From the NCBI RefSeq assembly GCF_900095745.1, contig NZ_FMIR01000008.1, forward strand, positions 1 through 64,000: a DNA stretch of 64,000 bases, given 5' to 3'. How positions within the stretch are numbered: position 1 is the first letter of the stretch; each line of letters begins with the position of its first letter. This DNA comes from Microbacterium oxydans. Its GTDB lineage: Bacteria; Actinomycetota; Actinomycetes; Actinomycetales; Microbacteriaceae. The position numbers and the translations under genes were made by a program. A model generated the notes under the pieces. The model searched no databases, was not told where the DNA came from, and saw only the letters and a program-made list of their open reading frames with translations. Shown piece after piece: positions 46,913 to 55,773 of this stretch.

Positions 46913-48465
46913 ACAACAGATCGACTTCCCGCTTCCGTCGTGCCGCCGCGGTCATCGCCGGCCTCGCCGCGGCATCCGTCGCGCTCTCGGGCTGTCTCTA
47001 CGCGATGATCCCCGAGCAGTCCTCGCGCCCGGCGACGACCATCGTCCCCGACACCGACGGGGTCGCCGAAGATCTGCTGCCGTTCTATTCGCAGGAGCTG
47101 GAGTGGACGGACTGCGGCCCGGGCTTCGACTGCACCGATGTGACGGCGCCCCTCGACTGGGAGAACCCGGGAGCCGGTGACATCAGTCTGTCGGTGATCC
47201 GGCATCGCGCGCAGGGGACCCCCGTCGGCTCCCTGCTGACGAACCCGGGCGGTCCCGGCTCGAGCGGTGTGGAGCTCGTCCAGAGCAGCCTCGACTTCGC
47301 CGTCGGGCCCGATCTCATCGAGAACTACGACGTGATCGGCTTCGATCCGCGCGGAGTCGGGGGCTCGACCGCGGTGACCTGCTACGACGCGCCGCAGATG
47401 GACGACTACCTCTACGGTATCCCGTCCGCTGCCCGTGGCACCGCGGAGTGGGAGGCCGAGCTGCTCGACGCGCACAAGTCGTTTGCCGAAGCATGCGAGG
47501 CGAACAGCGATGGCATCCTGCCGCACGTCACGACGGTCAACTCCGCCCGCGACATGGACCTGATCCGCGCCGTGCTGGGCGACAAGCAGCTCAACTATCT
47601 CGGGTACTCGTACGGCACGTTCCTCGGGGCGACCTACGCCAAGCTCTACCCCGAGAAGGCCGGACGATTGGTGCTCGACGGTGCCATCGATCCCGCCGTT
47701 CCGGGGCTCGAGGTGGGCGCGACTCAGGCTCTGGGCTTCGAGTCGGCGCTGCGCGCGTACATGCAGAACTGCCTCGACTCGGGAAACTGTCCCTTCAACG
47801 GCACCGTGGATGAGGCGATGGCCGACCTCGGGGCGCTGCTGGCGAGCGTCGACCGCACGCCGCTCGAGAACGGCGACGGACGCATGATGGGTGCGGACTC
47901 GCTACTGACGGCGATCATCGCCGCGCTGTACTCGCAGGACAGCTGGGACATCCTCACCCAGGCGCTCGAGGAGGCGCTGCAGGGCGACCCGACCACGGCC
48001 TTCCTGCTCGCCGACTACTACAACAAGCGCGGCGATGACGGGGTCTACACCGACAACTCCACCGAGGCCTTCCGGGCATACAACTGCATGGACTATCCGG
48101 TCGAAGACGATCCGGCCGCCGAAGCCGCGATCGAGGCCAAGATCGCGGAGGGGGCGCCGACGATCGCCCCCTATTGGACCGGACCCGATTCCTGCGAGGT
48201 CTGGCCCTACCCGCCCACCGGCACGCGCGGCGAGATCACGGCCGAGGGTGCGGGCCCCATCCTCGTGATCGGCACGACGAACGATCCGGCGACGCCGTAC
48301 GAGTGGTCCGAGTCGCTCGCCGACCAGCTCGAAGAAGGCGTCCTCATCACCCGCGTCGGCGAGGGCCACACCGGTTACAACAAGGGCAACATCTGCGTGG
48401 ACGACGCCGTCGAGGCGTTCCTGCTCGACGATGTGGTGCCCGAAGACGGCCTGCGCTGCGAGTGA
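46909..48465 (+). CDS. Secreted alpha/beta hydrolase lipoprotein (tripeptidyl aminopeptidase type)
   Basis: 518 aa. A lipoprotein signal with lipobox ALSGC leads into a S33-type hydrolase: oxyanion region NPGGPGSSG, Ser nucleophile S234 in GYSYGT, and a C-terminal TAP domain with GEGHTGYNKG holding the His. It cuts tripeptides or esters outside the cell. Its GTG overlaps the holB stop (GTGA). Confidence 0.88.
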   Translation: MNNRSTSRFRRAAAVIAGLAAASVALSGCLYAMIPEQSSRPATTIVPDTDGVAEDLLPFYSQELEWTDCGPGFDCTDVTAPLDWENPGAGDISLSVIRHRAQGTPVGSLLTNPGGPGSSGVELVQSSLDFAVGPDLIENYDVIGFDPRGVGGSTAVTCYDAPQMDDYLYGIPSAARGTAEWEAELLDAHKSFAEACEANSDGILPHVTTVNSARDMDLIRAVLGDKQLNYLGYSYGTFLGATYAKLYPEKAGRLVLDGAIDPAVPGLEVGATQALGFESALRAYMQNCLDSGNCPFNGTVDEAMADLGALLASVDRTPLENGDGRMMGADSLLTAIIAALYSQDSWDILTQALEEALQGDPTTAFLLADYYNKRGDDGVYTDNSTEAFRAYNCMDYPVEDDPAAEAAIEAKIAEGAPTIAPYWTGPDSCEVWPYPPTGTRGEITAEGAGPILVIGTTNDPATPYEWSESLADQLEEGVLITRVGEGHTGYNKGNICVDDAVEAFLLDDVVPEDGLRCE

Positions 48466-48476
48466 GGCGGGCTCGA

Positions 48477-48506
48477 TTCGCGAGCGAGCACGAGACAGGG
48501 TAATAT
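48477..48506 (+). promoter_or_regulatory. Promoter of tRNA-Thr
   Basis: -10 TAATAT at 48501-48506 and a -35-like TTCGCG at 48477-48482, 18 bases apart; the tRNA starts at 48535. Confidence 0.5.
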
Positions 48507-48534
48507 CGGTGATCGTGCCGCTCACGCGTCGCAC

Positions 48535-48607
48535 GCCGCCTTAGCTCAGTCGGCAGAGCATCTCACTCGTAATGAGAAGGTCGTCAGTTCGATTCTGACA
48601 GGCGGCT
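48535..48607 (+). tRNA. tRNA-Thr (anticodon CGT)
   Basis: Cloverleaf: acceptor GCCGCCT/AGGCGGC, D-arm GCTC/GAGC, anticodon loop CTCGTAA (anticodon CGT, codon ACG), T-loop TTCGATT, discriminator T. CCA is not encoded (CCG follows). Confidence 0.95.
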
Positions 48608-48610
48608 CCG

Positions 48611-48645
48611 AAGGCCCCGTGATGTGAAAACATCGCGGGGCCTTT
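48611..48645 (+). terminator. Terminator of tRNA-Thr
   Basis: A 15-bp stem with one G/T pair (48611-48625 with 48630-48644) and the loop GAAA, followed by a short T-run. Confidence 0.9.
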
Positions 48646-48661
48646 CCCGTTCCCTGCGGCG

Positions 48662-48667
48662 TACCCT
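48662..48667 (+). promoter_or_regulatory. -10 box of pncA (leaderless)
   Basis: TACCCT ends six bases before the ATG at 48674. Confidence 0.5.
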
Positions 48668-48673
48668 CGAATC

Positions 48674-49255
48674 ATGAGCAGAGCGCTTCTCATCGTCGAT
48701 GTGCAGAACGATTTCACGGAGGGTGGTGCGCTGGCCGTTGCGGGCGGCGATGCGGTGGCCGCCGCCGTCACGAGCTTCCTTGCCGCGCACTCTTCGGACT
48801 ATGGGGTGATCATCGCGTCGCGGGACTGGCATGACGCGGAGGGCGACAACGGCGGACACTTCGCGGAGACGCCCGACTACGTCGACTCGTGGCCGGTGCA
48901 CTGCGTCGCGGGTACCGACGGTGCGGAGTACGATCCGCTCCTGGTGACGGATGCCGTGACGCACCACGTCCGCAAGGGGCAGGGCAAGCCGGCCTACTCG
49001 ATGTTCGAGGGGGAGACGGAGGCGGGTGAGACCGTCGGCGCGCTCCTCACTGCTGCGGGTGTGCTCAGCGCCGACGTGATCGGCATCGCGACCGATCACT
49101 GCGTGCGAGCGTCCGCGCTCGACGCGATCGCCCACGGCGTCCACGTCCGCATCCTGACCGACCTCATCGCCGGGGTGGCATCGGAGCCGAGCGAAGCGGC
49201 CCTCGCAGAACTCGTGCATGCGGGGGCGGAACTGGTCGAGAGCACCGACGCGTGA
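48674..49255 (+). CDS. pncA: Nicotinamidase (isochorismatase family)
   Basis: 193 aa. D9 in VDVQNDF, the catalytic Lys region VRKGQGKPAYS and the nucleophile C143 in TDHCVRASALD form the Cys-Lys-Asp triad; metal-ligand DWH (near residue 54) is present. It converts nicotinamide to nicotinate for NAD recycling. It overlaps the next gene by 4 bases, an apparent operon of three genes. Confidence 0.92.
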   Translation: MSRALLIVDVQNDFTEGGALAVAGGDAVAAAVTSFLAAHSSDYGVIIASRDWHDAEGDNGGHFAETPDYVDSWPVHCVAGTDGAEYDPLLVTDAVTHHVRKGQGKPAYSMFEGETEAGETVGALLTAAGVLSADVIGIATDHCVRASALDAIAHGVHVRILTDLIAGVASEPSEAALAELVHAGAELVESTDA

Positions 49256-49785
49256 GCCGCAGCGTCCTGCTGCTCCGGGCTGTGAACGTCAGCGGGCGCA
49301 ACAGCGTGCCGATGGCACGGTTGCGAGAGGTGCTGGCGACCGAGACCGATCTCGCCGACGTGTCGACCTACATCGCGAGCGGCAACATCGTCTGCGCGAC
49401 GCCGAAGAACCCGGATGCCGCATGCTCCGCCGTGCGCGTCGCGATCCACGAGGAGTTCGGGGTCGACACCCCGGTCATCCACCGGACACACACGCAGCTG
49501 GTCGCGTCGGAGTCCGCTCAGCCGTTCCCCGAGGGTGACGTGAAGTTCGTGCACGTGATGTTCCTCGAGGGATCGCCCTCGGCAGGGGCGATCGAGGCGC
49601 TGGAGGAGCGACGTCTGCCGGAGGAGCGTATCGCGCTGATCGGCAACGACCTGTGGATCGACTACGGGAGTGGCGGCGTGCACTCCACGAAACTCACGAA
49701 GGCGGTGTTGGACCGTGCGCTGGGAGTGGCCGGGACCGCGCGCAACCTCCGGACGACGCGCACACTCATCGAGCTGACGGCGTGA
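49252..49785 (+). CDS. DUF1697 protein
   Basis: 177 aa. LLRAVNVSGRNSVPMARLRE and YIASGNIVC are the DUF1697 signature. Function unknown. GTG overlaps the pncA stop; the following M23 gene overlaps its own stop. Confidence 0.83.
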   Translation: MSRSVLLLRAVNVSGRNSVPMARLREVLATETDLADVSTYIASGNIVCATPKNPDAACSAVRVAIHEEFGVDTPVIHRTHTQLVASESAQPFPEGDVKFVHVMFLEGSPSAGAIEALEERRLPEERIALIGNDLWIDYGSGGVHSTKLTKAVLDRALGVAGTARNLRTTRTLIELTA

Positions 49786-50414
49786 CCCCGCCGGATGCCG
49801 TCGAGCTGGCCCTGCCGTTCACCGGACGGTGGCTGGTTCAGAACAGTCCGGCATCCCGCATTCCCAGCCACGGCACCGACCTGTTCGGCACGTCGCACGC
49901 GATCGACTTCGTGCCCGTCGGGCCGGACGGGCGCAGCGCCCCGCGCACCGTCGCGAGTCTGATCGGCACGGAGGACCCGGACACCTTCGCCGGGTTCGGC
50001 CGCCCGATCCTCAGCCCCGCGGCGGGCGAGGTCGTGGCCGTCCACGACGGCGAGAGCGACCACGTCGCGCGACGGTCACCGCTGTCGCTGATCGCGTACG
50101 CGCTCACTCAGCCATCGCGCATTCGCGGGGGTGCTCCGGCGATCGCGGGAAATCACGTGGCGGTTCGCGTGGGCGACGCCCTTGTGCTTCTCGCACATCT
50201 GCGGAAGGGGAGCGTCCGGGTGCACAGAGGTCAGAGCGTCGCGATCGGCGAACAGCTGGGGGAGTGCGGCAACTCGGGCAACAGCACGGAACCGCACCTG
50301 CATGTTCAGGTGTCCGACTCGCTCGCTCGCGAGGCCCGTGGCATCCCGATCGCCTTCGGCCGACGCGATGGCGCCTGGTGGATTCCGCGGAACGGCGAGA
50401 TCGTCGAGGCCTGA
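49782..50414 (+). CDS. M23-type peptidase-like protein
   Basis: 210 aa. The LytM/M23 fold is clear in HGTDLFG, NHVAVRV, LLAHLRKGSVRV and ECGNSGNSTEPHLHVQ. The zinc ligands H (HGTD) and HLH are present, and D of the first motif is kept. No signal peptide or membrane helix is seen, which is unusual for a cell-wall peptidase; it may act inside the cell. GTG overlaps the DUF1697 stop. Confidence 0.74.
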   Translation: MTPPDAVELALPFTGRWLVQNSPASRIPSHGTDLFGTSHAIDFVPVGPDGRSAPRTVASLIGTEDPDTFAGFGRPILSPAAGEVVAVHDGESDHVARRSPLSLIAYALTQPSRIRGGAPAIAGNHVAVRVGDALVLLAHLRKGSVRVHRGQSVAIGEQLGECGNSGNSTEPHLHVQVSDSLAREARGIPIAFGRRDGAWWIPRNGEIVEA

Positions 50415-50417
50415 GAC

Positions 50418-50633
50418 TCAGCCCTGGACCCCGCCGGTCTCCGTGCTCAGCGCGGTCGGCGGCGTGTGCGGGTGCGACTGCAGGTCGACGCGGCGGGTGC
50501 CGCAGCCCCCGCACCGTACGTAGAGGACGACGCCCTCACTGGTCGGATGCCGGGATTCGACGAGCCACGCGTGCTCGTGGGTCTCTATCTCGGGCCGGAT
50601 GCGGGGGATCGGGAGGGTGTTCTGCGAGGTCAT
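50418..50633 (-). CDS. Small CxxC protein of unknown function
   Basis: 71 aa. HAWLVESRHPTSEG precedes VRCGGCGTRR, a single CxxC knuckle that could bind metal with H27 or H29. No family recognised. Its ATG lies only 25 bases from the divergent CGNR gene. It ends 3 bases from the M23 stop (convergent). Confidence 0.5.
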   Translation of the reverse strand: MTSQNTLPIPRIRPEIETHEHAWLVESRHPTSEGVVLYVRCGGCGTRRVDLQSHPHTPPTALSTETGGVQG

Positions 50634-50658
50634 GCATCCAGCGTGGTGTAATGGTCTT

Positions 50659-51174
50659 ATGCATCTCAACCCTTACGGAGAATATGCGGTGCTCCTGGCC
50701 GCCTCCCTCGCCAACGACTGGCCGTCCGACCGTGCCGGGATCGCGGAGCGCACCCTCGAGTTGGGCATGACGCAGACCTTCCCGCCGGCTGCCGACGACC
50801 ACGAGAAGATCAGGGCGGTCATCGACGACTGGCTCACGATCGTCGACGAGTCCGACCCCGACGCCCGTGCTCTGCTGCTGAACGCGCAGCTCGCGGCCGC
50901 CGCCGCCTACCCGCGGCTCACGAACCACGACGGGGAGGGCTGGCACCTGCACTACCGCGACGACGTGCCGTCACTGCCGTACGTGCTGCGGGCGATCATC
51001 AGCCTCGGCACCTCGCTGCACCTCGTGACCCGCGGGATGAGCAGGCTGGGGAGGTGTCAGGCCGCGCCGTGCACGAACGTCGTCGCGGATGTGACTCGCA
51101 ACGGCCGCCAGCGCTTCTGCTCCGTGCGCTGTGCGAACCGCGCGGCCGTCCGACGGCACCGGGCGCGGGCCTGA
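50659..51174 (+). CDS. CGNR zinc finger (ABATE domain) regulator
   Basis: 171 aa. An N-terminal ABATE-like domain is followed by a treble-clef zinc finger with RCQAAPCTNVV and RFCSVRCANRAAVRRHR; the family name CGNR becomes CANR here. A putative stress-responsive DNA-binding protein. ATG at 50659 is the natural start (HLNPYGEYAV). Confidence 0.8.
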   Translation: MHLNPYGEYAVLLAASLANDWPSDRAGIAERTLELGMTQTFPPAADDHEKIRAVIDDWLTIVDESDPDARALLLNAQLAAAAAYPRLTNHDGEGWHLHYRDDVPSLPYVLRAIISLGTSLHLVTRGMSRLGRCQAAPCTNVVADVTRNGRQRFCSVRCANRAAVRRHRARA

Positions 51175-51183
51175 CACCACCGC

Positions 51184-51729
51184 TCAGGCGGTCTGCCCGG
51201 AGTGCTTGCCCTCGCCGATCTCCTCGACGAGCTTCGCGTTGAAGGCGGGCAGGTCGTCGGGCGTGCGGCTGGAGACGAGGCCCTCGTCCACGACGACCTC
51301 CTCGTCGACCCAGGTCGCCCCGGCGTTGCGGAGGTCGGTCGTCAGGCTCGGGTAGCTGGTGAGCGTCCGCCCGTCCACGACACCGGCCTCGATGAGGATC
51401 CAGGCGCCGTGGCAGATCACGCCCACCGGCTTGTGCTGCTCGAAGAAGGCCCGCGCCAGGGCGATCGACGGCTTGTCGAGGCGCAGGTGGTCGGCGTTCA
51501 CGACGCCGCCGGGGAGCACGAGAGCGTCGAACTGGTCGGCCGAGGCGTCGGAGGCGAGGAGATCCACGGCCTGCTCGTGACCGTTCTTCCCGGTGATCGC
51601 GGCGCCGTCCGGGGCGATCAGCGTCGCGCTCGCGCCCTCGGCGGTCACCGCATCCCAGGGACTGGTGAGCTCGCTGTCCTCGAATCCGTCCGTCGCCAGG
51701 AATGCCACTCGGTTGCCGGTGAGAGTCAT
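51184..51729 (-). CDS. DJ-1/PfpI family protein (type 1 glutamine amidotransferase-like)
   Basis: 181 aa. VAFLATDGFEDSEL and the nucleophile elbow GVICHGAWIL with the catalytic Cys at about 107; GGVVNADHLRLD precedes. Family members are deglycases, chaperones or proteases (PfpI/YhbO). AAAGGA lies ten bases ahead of the ATG. The 175 bases to the next gene hold a GTCCGC/GCGGAC hairpin at 51757-51773 but no recognised promoter. Confidence 0.87.
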   Translation of the reverse strand: MTLTGNRVAFLATDGFEDSELTSPWDAVTAEGASATLIAPDGAAITGKNGHEQAVDLLASDASADQFDALVLPGGVVNADHLRLDKPSIALARAFFEQHKPVGVICHGAWILIEAGVVDGRTLTSYPSLTTDLRNAGATWVDEEVVVDEGLVSSRTPDDLPAFNAKLVEEIGEGKHSGQTA

Positions 51730-51892
51730 GGTTCGTCGTCCTTTCGTGGAGGGTCGTCCGCGGGGAGCGGACGAGTAGACCCTCTCCTGGGATGACCGGA
51801 TGTGTGAAGGGGGTGGCCACTGCGATGTGCCGGTGATACAGGAGAAGCCGTCGTCTCCGGAGCGCTCCCCTCGGATTCCGCTGCGGCGGCAG

Positions 51893-51898
51893 TAGCAT
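51893..51898 (+). promoter_or_regulatory. -10 box of the lipoprotein gene (leaderless)
   Basis: TAGCAT ends six bases before the ATG at 51905. Confidence 0.5.
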
Positions 51899-51904
51899 CC
51901 AGAC

Positions 51905-52369
51905 ATGCGCGTTCGTCCTGCTCTCGTCCTTCTGCCGGTGCTCATTCTGCTCGCGGGCTGCGCCCCCGAGCCGGCTCCGAGCCCGTCGCCGTCGACGTCG
52001 TCGACCTCTGCGCCCACGTCGCCCACTCCCACACCGTCTGAGACCTCCGCGCCGACCCCGGACCCGACGGAGGCCGCCTCGGAATTCTCCGGTCCCCAGC
52101 TCGTGAAGCTCTGCACCGAGAAGACACGCAGCCTGGCACCGGACGCGACCTACTACGCCGACATGGCGACCACCGAGTGGCTTGCGGAGAAGTCCCTCTG
52201 GTTCGTCGTCATCCCCAAGACGCTGGACGGCCAGGACAGCGTCGCGGTGTGCGCGATCGGCGGTACCCCGAAAGCCCCGACGTTCGAACTCGAAGGCGAG
52301 ACGCTGCCCAGTGGCGTGGCCGACATCCGCGCGGAACTGCTGGCGGGCGAGCACGACGGCGAATCCTGA
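51905..52369 (+). CDS. Small lipoprotein of unknown function
   Basis: 154 aa. A signal with lipobox LLAGC (C19) leads into a Pro/Ser/Thr-rich linker (residues ~20-55) and a compact C-terminal domain with two cysteines (C69 and C118). No family recognised. Anchored in the outer face of the membrane. Confidence 0.72.
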   Translation: MRVRPALVLLPVLILLAGCAPEPAPSPSPSTSSTSAPTSPTPTPSETSAPTPDPTEAASEFSGPQLVKLCTEKTRSLAPDATYYADMATTEWLAEKSLWFVVIPKTLDGQDSVAVCAIGGTPKAPTFELEGETLPSGVADIRAELLAGEHDGES

Positions 52370-52397
52370 GACAGATGCCGCCGCGCTCACCCTGCGG

Positions 52398-52470
52398 TGG
52401 GCCCCGTGGGGCTCGAACCCACGACCCGCGGATTAAAAGTCCGATGCTCTGCCAACTGAGCTAGAGGCCC
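52398..52470 (-). tRNA. tRNA-Lys (anticodon TTT)
   Basis: Minus-strand cloverleaf: acceptor GGGCCTC/GGGGCCC, D-arm GCTC/GAGC, anticodon loop CTTTTAA (anticodon TTT, codon AAA), T-stem GTGGG/CCCAC, discriminator A. CCA is not encoded. Confidence 0.95.
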
Positions 52471-52497
52471 CTCCTCAAAGTCTAGTGCGCACGACGA

Positions 52498-52532
52498 GGG
52501 GCCGTCGGCGATGCAACATCGCCGACGGCCCC
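52498..52532. terminator. Strong hairpin between FAS1 gene and tRNA-Lys
   Basis: A 16-bp perfect stem (52498-52513 with 52517-52532) and loop CAA. It lies downstream of the minus-strand FAS1 gene and upstream of tRNA-Lys. Confidence 0.85.
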
Positions 52533-52604
52533 GTCTCCTTCTCGGGTGGCTCCCCCTACTCCGAGAAGGCCGCGTGCCGGGTCCTCCTCCCGGCCATCCC
52601 GTGC

Positions 52605-53264
52605 TTAGGAAGCCGGGGGCATCAGGACCGTGTCGATCAGGTACACGGTCGCGTTCGCGGTCTGCACTCCACCACAGACGATCTTGGCGTCGTTGACCAT
52701 CCAGTCATCGCCGCTGCCGGTGACCTCGAGGTCGGCACCCTGGACCGTCTTGTGCATGCCCTCGATGTCGGCCGGCTCGATCTGGCCGGGGACCACGTGG
52801 TACGTCAGGATCGAGCTCAGTGTCGCGCTGTCGGTCTTGAGAGCCTCGATGGTGGCCGGGTCGATCTTCGCGAAGGCGTCATCCACCGGTGCGAACACGG
52901 TGAACTCGTCTCCGTTGAGCGTGTCGACGAGGTTCACGTCGGGGTTGAGCTGTCCACTCACCGCTGCGACCAGCGTGGTCAGCATCGGGTTGTTGGATGC
53001 GGCGACAGCGACCGGGTCCTGGGACATGCCCTGGATCGATCCTGCGCCCTCCGGCACGGCTTCGGCGTAGGCGGCGCAACCGGGGCCCACGAGGTTCGCG
53101 GCCGGGTCCATCTCCATCGGCGTCGACTCCGACGTCTCGGGAGCCTTGGGCTCGGTGGACTCCTCCGTGGTGCTGCCGCTGCCCATCGAACAGGCGGAGA
53201 GCAGGAACGCGCTCGCCAGGCCGAGGGTGATGGCTGCGGTGACCTTCTTCTTGGTGCTGAACAT
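52605..53264 (-). CDS. FAS1 (fasciclin) domain lipoprotein, MPT70/MPT83-like
   Basis: 219 aa. ATG at 53264 has GAAGGAG seven bases ahead. A lipobox LLSAC and a Ser/Thr/Glu-rich linker lead into one FAS1 domain ([16 protein letters not shown] and [11 protein letters not shown]), with a cysteine pair near [12 protein letters not shown] and [11 protein letters not shown]. It resembles the mycobacterial SigK-controlled antigens MPT70/MPT83. It diverges from dipZ, and its upstream region carries a SigK-like promoter. Confidence 0.9.
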   Translation of the reverse strand: MFSTKKKVTAAITLGLASAFLLSACSMGSGSTTEESTEPKAPETSESTPMEMDPAANLVGPGCAAYAEAVPEGAGSIQGMSQDPVAVAASNNPMLTTLVAAVSGQLNPDVNLVDTLNGDEFTVFAPVDDAFAKIDPATIEALKTDSATLSSILTYHVVPGQIEPADIEGMHKTVQGADLEVTGSGDDWMVNDAKIVCGGVQTANATVYLIDTVLMPPAS

Positions 53265-53315
53265 GTCGAGCTCCTTCAAGAACTGAGCCACGGCCTCTCC
53301 GTGGCGTCGAGGGCT

Positions 53316-53342
53316 GTTCGGAGCACCTTCGAGATCGGATGG
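53316..53342 (-). promoter_or_regulatory. SigK-type promoter for the FAS1 gene
   Basis: On the minus strand CCATCC (53342-53337), a 15-base spacer and CCGAAC (53321-53316). From memory the mycobacterial SigK consensus is about CCATCC and CCGAAT at this spacing. Confidence 0.65.
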
Positions 53343-53377
53343 GAGAAATCTCAGAAATCTCTCAGATCGATCGAATC

Positions 53378-53404
53378 CAATCCGTTGTCGCCCCCGGAGC
53401 GAAC
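53378..53404 (+). promoter_or_regulatory. SigK-type promoter for dipZ-sigK-rskA
   Basis: CAATCC (53378-53383), a 15-base spacer and GCGAAC (53399-53404), the mirror arrangement of the promoter on the other strand with one change in each box from it. Would make the sigma factor gene autoregulated through dipZ. Confidence 0.5.
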
Positions 53405-53429
53405 AGCTCCCGACAGAAGTGGGGACCTC

Positions 53430-55142
53430 ATGGACCTGATCATCATCGGCCTGCTCGGCGGGCTCATCACCGGCATCTCGCCGTGCATCCTGCCCGTGCT
53501 GCCCGTGATCTTCCTCACCGGGGGTGCGCAGTCGGCACGGTACGAAGACGAGGTGGTGCCCGCCAGGCGCAGCCGTCCCTACTTCGTGATCGCGGGGCTG
53601 GTGCTGAGCTTCACACTCGTCACGCTCGGCGGCTCACTGCTGCTCGGACTGCTGAATCTGCCGCAGGACATCATCCGCTGGGTCGGCATCGCGGTGTTGA
53701 TCATCATCGGCGTCGGGCTCATCGTGCCGCGGTTCCAGCACATCCTCGAGCGGCCGTTCCAGCGGTTCGGACAGCGCGAGGTGAAGAACCGGGGGAGCGG
53801 CTTCGGCGTCGGCCTTGCGCTCGGTGCCGTGTTCGTGCCCTGTGCCGGCCCCGTGCTGGCCGCCATCATCGTCGCGGGCTCCACCGGTCAGATCGGCATC
53901 GGAACCGTGCTGCTCACCGTGTCGTTCTCGATCGGGGTGGCGGTGCCGCTGCTGATCTTCGCCCTCGCCGGTCGCAGCGTCGTCGAGCGCATCCGCTCTT
54001 TCCGCTCGAAGGAGCGCGGGTTGCGCATCGCCGCCGGCATCGCGATGATCGCGCTCGCCGTCGGACTCGTGTTCAACGTGCCGCAGGCTCTGCAGCGTCT
54101 GCTGCCCGACTACACCGCTCCGCTGCAGGAGCAGATCGCCGACTCCGATCAGGTGAAGGACGCCCTCGACCTCGGCGGACTCGTCAATGAGGAGAACAAA
54201 GACCTCGACAAGTGCACCAACGGTGCGGAGGAACTCGAGTCGTGCGGAACGGCGCCGTCGATCAAGGGCATCCAGGAATGGCTCAACACGCCGGATGGTG
54301 AGGCCCTCGACCTGAAGGACCTGCGCGGCCAGGTGGTGCTGATCGACTTCTGGGCGTACTCGTGCATCAACTGCCAGCGTTCGCTGCCGCATGTGGTCGC
54401 CTGGGATGAGGCGTACCGCGATGCGGGGCTCCAGGTGATCGGCATCCACTCTCCCGAGTACGCGTTCGAGAAGGACCCGGGCAATGTGGCGGCCGGTGCG
54501 CGGGACTTCGGCATCGAGTACCCGGTCGCCCTCGACAACAACCTGTCGACGTGGACGAACTACCGCAACCGCTACTGGCCCGCGCACTACCTGATCGATG
54601 CGGAGGGAACCGTGCGCCACATCTCGTTCGGCGAGGGAAACTATGCCGCGACCGAGTCGATGATCCGTGAGCTGCTGAAGGACGCGGATCCGTCCGTCGA
54701 CCTTCCTGGCGCGACCGACGTCGAGGATGACACACCCGATGTGGGGTCGACCACGAGGGAGACGTTCCTGGGCTCGTCGAAGGACGTGAACTACGGCGGC
54801 GGCGGCGACTACCGCTCCGGCACGAACGCGTACACGATCCCGAAGGATCAGCCGGCGGACAGCTTCGCGCTCGACGGCGACTGGACGATCGAGACGCAGT
54901 TCGCGACTCCCGAGAGCGACGACGGCCGGATCAGTCTCGAGTATCACGCCGCCGAAGTGCGGGTCGTGGTCGCCGGGACGGGAGACATCGAGCTCCGCCG
55001 CGACGACGGATCGACGGAGACCATCGCGATCGACGGCACTCCGCGCTCGTACGAGCTGCTCAAGCAGGCCGATATCGCCGAAGGCACCCTCACGCTCGAC
55101 GTGCCGCCGGGGATCCAGGTCTATTCCTTCACATTCGGGTGA
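53430..55142 (+). CDS. dipZ: DipZ-type thiol:disulfide protein (CcdA + TlpA + C-terminal domain)
   Basis: 570 aa. CcdA-like membrane part with C19 (SPCILP) and C138 (VPCAGP), one in each half; a thioredoxin/TlpA domain with C312-C315 (CINC); and a C-terminal ~150-residue beta domain. Electrons move from cytosol to outside the cell through the membrane part and on to secreted substrates. ATG at 53430 lies after the divergent SigK-like promoter. It is followed by sigK after 31 bases, so it is very likely the first gene of one operon. Confidence 0.92.
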   Translation: MDLIIIGLLGGLITGISPCILPVLPVIFLTGGAQSARYEDEVVPARRSRPYFVIAGLVLSFTLVTLGGSLLLGLLNLPQDIIRWVGIAVLIIIGVGLIVPRFQHILERPFQRFGQREVKNRGSGFGVGLALGAVFVPCAGPVLAAIIVAGSTGQIGIGTVLLTVSFSIGVAVPLLIFALAGRSVVERIRSFRSKERGLRIAAGIAMIALAVGLVFNVPQALQRLLPDYTAPLQEQIADSDQVKDALDLGGLVNEENKDLDKCTNGAEELESCGTAPSIKGIQEWLNTPDGEALDLKDLRGQVVLIDFWAYSCINCQRSLPHVVAWDEAYRDAGLQVIGIHSPEYAFEKDPGNVAAGARDFGIEYPVALDNNLSTWTNYRNRYWPAHYLIDAEGTVRHISFGEGNYAATESMIRELLKDADPSVDLPGATDVEDDTPDVGSTTRETFLGSSKDVNYGGGGDYRSGTNAYTIPKDQPADSFALDGDWTIETQFATPESDDGRISLEYHAAEVRVVVAGTGDIELRRDDGSTETIAIDGTPRSYELLKQADIAEGTLTLDVPPGIQVYSFTFG

Positions 55143-55173
55143 CGTCTGCGCGGGTAGGGAGAGGAGATACGGC

Positions 55174-55773
55174 ATGCTTGTGGAGATGGTCATCGACGGA
55201 ATGGACGTCCCGGAGGACGGCGCGACGCAGGATGCTGTCGGCGACCTCCTCGTGCGCGTCGCCGACGGTGACCAGGCTGCCTTCGCGGCCCTCTACGACG
55301 CCCTCTCCTCCCGCGCCTTCGGGCTGATCCTCCGTGTCCTGGTGAACCGGGCGCAGAGCGAGGAGGTCCTGCAGGAGGTCTTCCTGGAGATCTGGCAATC
55401 CGCTTCCCGCTTCGCTCCGAACAGAGGTCAGGGACGAGCGTGGGTCATGACGATCGCACATCGTCGGGCCGTCGACCGGGTGCGGGCATCGCAGTCGAGC
55501 GCCGACCGCGATGTGCGGGCCGGGTTCAAGGACATCGGTGTGGCACACGACAGCGTCGCAGAACAGGTGGAGTTGGGAATCGAAGGCGAGAAGGTCGTCG
55601 ACGCTCTCTCGGGGCTTCCTGAGGTGCAGCGCGAGGCACTCGTCCTCGCCTATTACGGCGGTTACAGTCAGAACGAGATCGCGGCCCTGGTGGGCGCGCC
55701 GCTGGGAACGATCAAGACACGAATGCGAGACGGGCTGACCCGACTGCGCACGGCGATGGGGGTGACGGCATGA
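55174..55773 (+). CDS. sigK: ECF RNA polymerase sigma factor SigK
   Basis: 199 aa. Sigma-2 (FAALYDALSSRAFGLILRVL and EVLQEVFLEIWQ) and sigma-4 (GGYSQNEIAALVGAPLGTIKTRM) are complete. GGAGAGGAG precedes the ATG by nine bases. It overlaps rskA as ATGA, the usual sigma/anti-sigma pair. SigK controls secreted antigens and dipZ in Mycobacterium; here all are together. Confidence 0.9.
   Translation: MLVEMVIDGMDVPEDGATQDAVGDLLVRVADGDQAAFAALYDALSSRAFGLILRVLVNRAQSEEVLQEVFLEIWQSASRFAPNRGQGRAWVMTIAHRRAVDRVRASQSSADRDVRAGFKDIGVAHDSVAEQVELGIEGEKVVDALSGLPEVQREALVLAYYGGYSQNEIAALVGAPLGTIKTRMRDGLTRLRTAMGVTA

Noticed and set aside
52485..53429. 315-residue N-terminal extension of DipZ
   Set aside because: It runs antisense to the FAS1 gene and across both SigK-like promoters; DipZ proteins start at the CcdA helix.
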